Assembly: GCA_016490735.1 (NCBI GenBank)
Contig: JAEMWC010000622.1
Coordinates: forward strand, 348,501 to 412,500
Source: Pachyseris speciosa
Taxonomy: Eukaryota; Cnidaria; Anthozoa; Scleractinia; Pachyseridae
DNA: 64,000 nt
Reading direction: 5' to 3'
The translations under genes and the position numbers were made by a program. Every line of letters starts with the position of its first letter. Position 1 is the first letter of the stretch. Positions 26,101 through 33,700 of the stretch are shown here, piece by piece. The notes under the pieces are model-generated. The model did no database searches, was not told where the DNA came from, and saw only the letters and a list, made by a program, of their open reading frames with translations.

Positions 26101-27766
26101 ATCCAGTCACGCCGATCACATGCTGGCAGAGATAGACCATCACACCTGGGACATCGTCCCCTACTCTTTTCGAACAGTGTGTGGGTTCTTTAACATCCCA
26201 CAGACTATTAGGGATAAGTGTTGTGAGACTAGGCCTACGGTTTGTCGTCCTTATCCGAGAAGACTAGAAAGTCTAACCATTAGCACATGTTATTACAAAG
26301 GCAGCACTTTCTCCGAGAACCTGAGCGTTGGTCCGGCGGGCTTTGAACCCGCGACCTCCCGCACAGTAGTTCGGTGCTCTACCACTGAGCTAACGTGTCG
26401 GATTACTACGCAACCCGCACGGTGTGACATTAAGAGATCAATGGGGACTTAATTCTAATCGATAAGGAATTCAATATCAGCAACAAAGAAAAATCGAGTG
26501 TTTTCCACTTCCAACAAAACTTGTCGGATTCAGAGGCCTTGGCAAAATAAAATTATACCGGAAGTGTTTTCTATCTTGACTTTATAGTTATTCTACACCG
26601 TTAGTTTCAAAACAGTCTTCTTGGCACCCTAGTAAAATTCATTCACTTTTGGGTTGATAGATACTTTATTTACTTTATTTACTTATTTTATTCATTCTTT
26701 GTTTGTTTCTTTGTTTATCTATTTAACTATTTATTTGTTTCCTCGCTGGTCCTTGTTTTCCAGAAAGGGACAAACGGTGTTTAGCGAAACAAGGTATTTT
26801 GCTTAGCTATTTTTGCACACTTTTGAAGACCTTTCTTTTATCTATAAACAAACACGTTTTTCTAAACGCCATAGTCACTGCCGTTCACATTTTTTGAAGA
26901 ATCGTTCTCTGTTACATTCCAGTTATAGAGATAAAACCATACCCCATAAACCTTAAAATATCTGTTATAGCAAAAGAGCCCTCCACCTGATTACGGCGTA
27001 ACCGACATTTCTTCCATGGGAATAGCAAAGCTTTATCAAACCTCAGCGAAATCACTCGAAATCCCTCGAATATAACCATGGGATGGTTCTGGTGTGGCCT
27101 GTCTCCCCGTTGCTAAGCCACCACTCGATAAAACTCCTAATTTCGTTATATCACTTTAAAAGTAGCAACTGAGCCATCAAGCCAACTTGGAACTGGCCAT
27201 TTTATTAGTTCTTACTTCAGATTTACATTTATTCAGCTTGCCACCGTGTTAAATATCTTAGAACGTGTTCTGGAGAGCAGGAGGACTTGTTTAGGACTCA
27301 TTTCCTCTGAAATGTATAACGGACAACATGAGTGTAAAATAATTTTTTATTATAAAATAGTGCAGAGTTGCATCGTAGAATGTAACGCAGCTTGATTAGA
27401 AGAGTAAAATAAAGTTCGCTTGGAACCAATGGGCTCCATAACGGTATCTCAAGGGTCAGGCCGGGTTTACTTTTTCTGCGTGTTTTGATGTTGCATAGAT
27501 TGTCCAACCGGGTGCGAATGCTATAGAACCAAGGGGAAACCAGATCAATTTGTTATAGAGGGAGCGGAATACATCCAAACAATCCCAAAGAATATATCAA
27601 GTAGTACAACAGTTCTGTAAGTATAAAATTTGCTCCAGGTTGTGGACAAAAGTGCACTTACGTTACGAAAAGGCGCTAAGCCAAACAAAAAGCAACAAAT
27701 GTGAATAGACTACAGCCAAAACCGTTTCTTAACCCTTTCACCACCAAGGGGTTCTTATAGATTTTG

Positions 27767-27799
<33 letters not shown>

Positions 27800-30700
27800 A
27801 GGGGAGGCCTTTGGTGGTGAAAGGGTTAATATGCCAGTTAAAGGCACCGAATATCAGGAAGTTTTGGAAAATATATATGGAAACAGTTTGATGTGGTAAG
27901 GTAGACGTCCTCAGTGAAGTAAATGTTAGCATGGTAACCAAATTTTAACACTCACGTTTTGCAGCAATTGGGATCCTTAGTGCTTTTAATGAGGAAAATT
28001 TAACTTTTTTATAACTACTTTTGCACCATTCTAGTGTTTTCCTATTTAGCATATCGATGGCAGTTTTTATCGTCCGTTCTCCTATAGATTATAGAAATGA
28101 CGCCATCAAGTGTTCAAAACTCAATTGGGACCACGAAACCACAGCCGAGTGCTTTCACCGCCAGGTTTTCACTAACCCTAACCCCGGGAGGCTCTCCTTT
28201 CCTAATCCTCAGTTCTTCCTTCTCTTAGACTACTGAGCGGGACGGAAACTACATAGTCGAGAAATCCCTAAATAAATCTCTCTGAAAACTTACGTTATTT
28301 AAACTTTTTTTCCTTTAGTCTTTTTGGAGGAAGCAAAATTTCACGAATACTCGACGATGACTTTAATTCGCTTTCGTCCCTCATTTACATGTAAGTAAAC
28401 ATTTTGATTTCAAACTTCGTGCTCCAGTATTGTTACCAAGTTAAAAGTCCTTCTGACTCCTTTTCAGTGATCTAAGCAATAACAAGATATTCGAGCTGCA
28501 GAAGAAGACCTTTCGATTTTTGTCTTCTCTTCAAACTTTGTAAGTATGCAGCGAAACACGCCCGTTAAATATTACGTATCAAGGCTATTACACTAATCGA
28601 TCCCCGTACCAGAGCGTCTGCAAAGAAAGTGGCATAGATTCATAAATGCATTAGAAAAGAAAATGAGATTTTTTGATGGTTCTGGAGGGAATTTAATATA
28701 TGGCCAACATGGAGACAATCTAGGGTAATATCACCTTTTATTGTTTTCTGGAGCATCTGTGGTATTTTACAAATTTTGCACTTGTTGTTGTTCGTTGTTG
28801 TAGCGATAATTGTAGTTTTAATTTACGAGCTTTACCATATTTTACTGCGTTCAATCGTTTTCTTTGCTTTGCATTTTACACTATTTCAATTCTTAAATCG
28901 ACGTTTCGTTAAGTTTAATTTAAGAAGAAACGAGTTTTCCCTTATCTTTCAAATTAAGCCTTATTGTTGAGGCGAACGTTTCACGCTACAGTCACTGTCT
29001 TCAGTTGCATAATACTAGCAAACCGGTTAAAAACTCTGCAAGGAAAACGTACCTCTAATACAGTTCAGGTTCCTGACCTTAAAGTGCTTGTTAAAATTCT
29101 CCATGAAAATTTCGATAATCATTTTTGCCGCGGTAAGGCGAGAACGTTTGTTCAGTAGTATTTTGTTTTTCACCGAATAAAAGACGTCAAAGCAAATTCG
29201 CGCGTAATAAACAGAGTTTGCCGGTCGTAGATTGATTATCCCGCCTTAAACCAGTTTTTCCAAGAAAATAATTAATACGTTATTTGCCGGCCTTGGTCGG
29301 TCCGTATTGGATAAAACTGTGCCCTCGGTCTCGAGTATGCCATACTCGAGACCGAGGGCACAGTTTTTCCCAATAGGACCGACCAAGGCCGGCAAATAAC
29401 ATATATTTACTTGCATAACCTTAACGCAAAAAATTGAAAGCATGTATGATTGTTTTGAAGATTCATAACCGCAGATAGTATTCATCTTGATACAATTTTT
29501 GTTTCCTGTTAAATAGGAGACTGAACAACAACTTCCTGAGGGAACTATACATGGACGTTTTTGGTGGACTCACTAAACTGCGGTCAATGTATGTTCGCAT
29601 CTTGATTCAGATCCTTCGTTAAATGTTCTACTTTTTTATCTTCTTTGTTGATAAAACTGATTAGAAAATTCGCCTTAGTTCCTCCTTCAACTAGTGTATG
29701 GAGTATGTGTTCACTACTTACCATGCATGGAAGCTGTTATCAGGGTCCCAGAAATGAATTTATTTGTATTTAGTTAATTTCTTCAATCCTGTACATATAA
29801 AATACCAAAGGAAATAGGATAAACGTACACCAATTACAATACTATAATTGCTACAATAATACTCAGAGAGGATAGGAGAGGGGCCACATCTGGTATAACT
29901 AATGCTGCGCCCCTTATATTTAGCTAATAAAAGTACTACTTACTTATTATAACTATACTATTTACATAGTATTCTACTAGGTAGTTGTGACCATGTCGAA
30001 CTTCGAACATGATGTAAGTTGTAACTTCGTATGCCCATCCACAACCACAAGAACATTGCCCTCTCAGACCTCTCAGAATGTTACTGTTTGTTATCCACAG
30101 TTAACTGCCGTCAATTTACGTTTATCTACAGTTGGTCAAGTTCCCTTTTTGTCTTCTCTTGTTTTAAAACAGGGATCTTAGCGAAAACTTACTTTCTGAA
30201 ATGCCCAAAGGCGTTCTGGAAAACTTAACGAGCTTGGAAGTCTTGTGAGTCATTAATGAGGACATATTTCATAAGATACCATTACTCAAGTATGAATGCT
30301 TTGGTTTGCCTTTTGGTACTTTTTGGAAAAAACCTTTTTTTTCCGATCAGTCAAAATGTTGAATAAAGTTTCATGATACCGGAACATAAGGAGTTAGTCA
30401 AGGTGTTCGTATTTGAGTAAGTAACAACTAAATGAGCATCGTAACAAGAAGGACATAAGAATTTCAAATAACAGTTCTCGAGGAAAAAAAATTAAAATTA
30501 AATGAGACATTTTATGAATAATTTCTCCCGACCGGTTGTTGAGCTCAAAATTAGCCGTCTCCACCGTTGCTACAGTTTCCACTGTTTTTACAGTTAGTTA
30601 CAATTTTCTGTGACGTCAATATCTGAACAAATAAATTAATGAATGAACGAACGAAGGAGTGAGTAAATTAATGAACAAATCAAAATAAAATTTAAAAAGA

Positions 30701-33700
30701 GTAATTTTTTTATTTAGGAAACTTAACATGTCGTCCCTAACTCATTTTAGGAGCTTGCGATTCAACAGCATCCGAAACATAGACAAAAATGTTTTTAAAT
30801 ACACGAGAAGACTAACACATTTGTAAGTATGTTTTTTTTTACTTTATTTAATCAAATATTAAAAGGAGTCATTTTGTTTCGTTCAGTTCACTTGTTAAGC
30901 TTAATAATCGTTTTCATGGAGTTAAATGTAAACTATACAGTTAAACTAAGAGCTCAAATATCAAAATCTTAATTATAACATGCTTTTCTTCCGCCACTAT
31001 GTCTATACCGAAAAACTAAATGAAGAAGCTAATAAGTTCAATCACTTCTACACTTTATTAACAAAAATCGCGTTGAGGAATCCTCGCACCGATATCTCCT
31101 CGCCATATTTAAGACTCCTTAATAGCTAACTATAAAAGGCACTATTTATTTAGGAATTAAAGCATACTTCTACACTTTATTTCTTCATGTTTTATCTCAG
31201 TTTTGAGATAAAAGGTACGTTCTCTCATACTTTATTGTAAAATTATTTCTTGTAAAACGTAACTGTCTACTTCACTGCCCTGCTATATGTAATTTTTGCA
31301 ATGCTTTTCTCTTATATTTTTGTTTATAAATAAAACAATTTGCTTCATGATGATTGCTTATTAGAGTTTTTGACTGTTTTCTTTCCTTTTTTATGGGAGG
31401 GAAACGTATAAGATCGATGAATGCCTCCCACATTTAATTCTGGCTTTAAAAGTTTCTCACTACTAACTTATTTTAGAACGTCATATTGCAGGTACCTTGA
31501 TCATAACCGTATCAATAGCATCGAGGAGAATGCATTCACTTCTCTTACAAATCTTAAGTATTTGTAAGTATGTCACTTCGTTTTCACTTTGTCGATATGA
31601 TAAATGAGACAAAACATTCACAAGGCTATGATTTCTTTCCTTTATTTTTAGATACTTGAGCAACAATCATCTCAAAAGGCTTACTAAGGCTGTTTTCAGT
31701 GGCTTGGTATCACTCAATACGCTGTAAGTGTCACGTAATTAAGAATGCAGGATCATCTTGTGCGACAATAGCTCAAGCGTCCATGCTATCTATGCCGTGC
31801 AAAGAGCGCGCACTAGTGAATTCAAACGCGGTAAAGCCACAAATTCAAACACAATCGCAATGCAGGTATCATGTTTTGTTCATATTACATGTCACCTTCC
31901 CATCTGCTATTCGGCTAGATTGTGTTTTGGAAATCTAGGAAAGCCAAACTTTCTAGACCTCGCTTTCTAGACCTCGCTTTCTAGACTTTTCCCCTTTCTT
32001 GGCCATCGACTATTCTTTGGGATTATATGTTTAAATGACAAACATCAGCGAGACAGCAAGACGGCTACTACTAGTATATTACATATTCGCAATATTTTAT
32101 GCGCGTCATGCGCTAGTCAGCGGATTTTAGAAAGGTTTAACCGAGTTAAAAAGGGGCATCAAAGTATCATGACCTTTACATGAGATAACGAGCAGCTAGC
32201 TTTAAATCCCAATTCGGCAGCCTTTTTTCCACGGGAGTTTACAGAATCTGCGCTGGCGTAATCCGCTGGTAACAACCTTCACAATTCAGTTGTGAGAGCA
32301 CTTCGATTTCGTTTGAAAGAGTCCACTGGAAGTTTGCTTCCCCTCCCCTCTCATGTGAGAAATGAGGCAGATTTTCCAACATCAGGCAATTTCATTGGCC
32401 TCACTACTGTGCTAAAAAGGTCATATTAGGCTTCTTTCCTCGTTTTCTTGTTTGTGTCTCAGCCTTCTAAACGACAACGAAATAATTGAAAACGGAATTG
32501 CCACAGATACCTTTGACGCCTTGGTGAGCCTGGAGAAACTGTAAGTATTATGGACCATTATTCCACCACCCAAGTATCTCTTACTCTCCTAGTCGGCATC
32601 CAGTTACCAGGCTCTTCTGTGATAAAGCTTCAGTGATAGATGCTGAGGTTAAAAGTTTGAAAAATTCCCCTGAATTAAAGCTGTTGTATCCTTTGAGGCA
32701 TTAGAAGTATCAACGTGTGATACGACTTAATTACAGAATACTAAATAAAAACTCTCATAACTTTTCGGCGGTAATAAGCCAACAACCATTTAAAATACAT
32801 CTCACTTGCTTTTGCCGTCACAAATTGTTAGGTTGTAATTCATTACAGTATTAATATTAATTTTAATAAATTTTTATTTAATAAAGTGCCCTCACAACAA
32901 TGCTTTGTTCAAGCACAATTTTGCCATGCTTGACAAATGGTAAATGCAACGAAAACAACGCGTTCTTCCACAGTTTACTGTGAAATATTGTTTTCTGTAA
33001 ACACTTTCTCCTGGTTTTGAAATATGTCTGAGCTACAGTTCAGTCAACACCGAATTTTGTTTCCTTTTGAGGACCACGGACAGTTTCATTCTCTGCTGCT
33101 ACGCCAAGAGGGTGACGCAACGTTTGAAATGCGACTCTCCCAAGAATGAGTTCTCCAGTTGTGAGGACATGATGAAGAATCCGACAGTGCGGGTTTGTGT
33201 TTGGTTTCTTGGCATTGTAGCAATAATCGGCAATCTCTCTGTGATCGTATGGAGGCTATTATACAGCGAAGACGGAAAAGTCCAGTCATTCCTTTTCACA
33301 AATTTGGCTGTTTCCGACTTCTTGATGGGTGTCTACCTAATCATTATTGCAGTCCAAGACACGCGTTGGCAAGGGGAGTACTTCAAGTATGATGTGGCGT
33401 GGCGTGAGGGTGTCTTTTGTCAAGTCACTGGTGCCCTGTCTCTGCTATCCAGCGAGGTATAAGAAAATGTTATAGACATCATTGATTGATTGGTTGACTG
33501 ATTTATTGATTGACCAACCGACTGTCCGTCCGACCGTCCGACTGGTGCCTTTCTGCACGCCTTCCTGATTGACTGACTGGCTGGCTGGCTGGTTAGCATG
33601 TTGACTGGCTGACTGGCTGATTGACTGGCTGACTGACTGACTGACTGACTGGCTGACTACCAGTACATGAAACACAGTCGAGTTTCCGTCGGAAAGCAGA

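Noticed and set aside
26330..26403. Functional tRNA gene on the minus strand
   Set aside because: Acceptor stem mismatches and attached SINE body.
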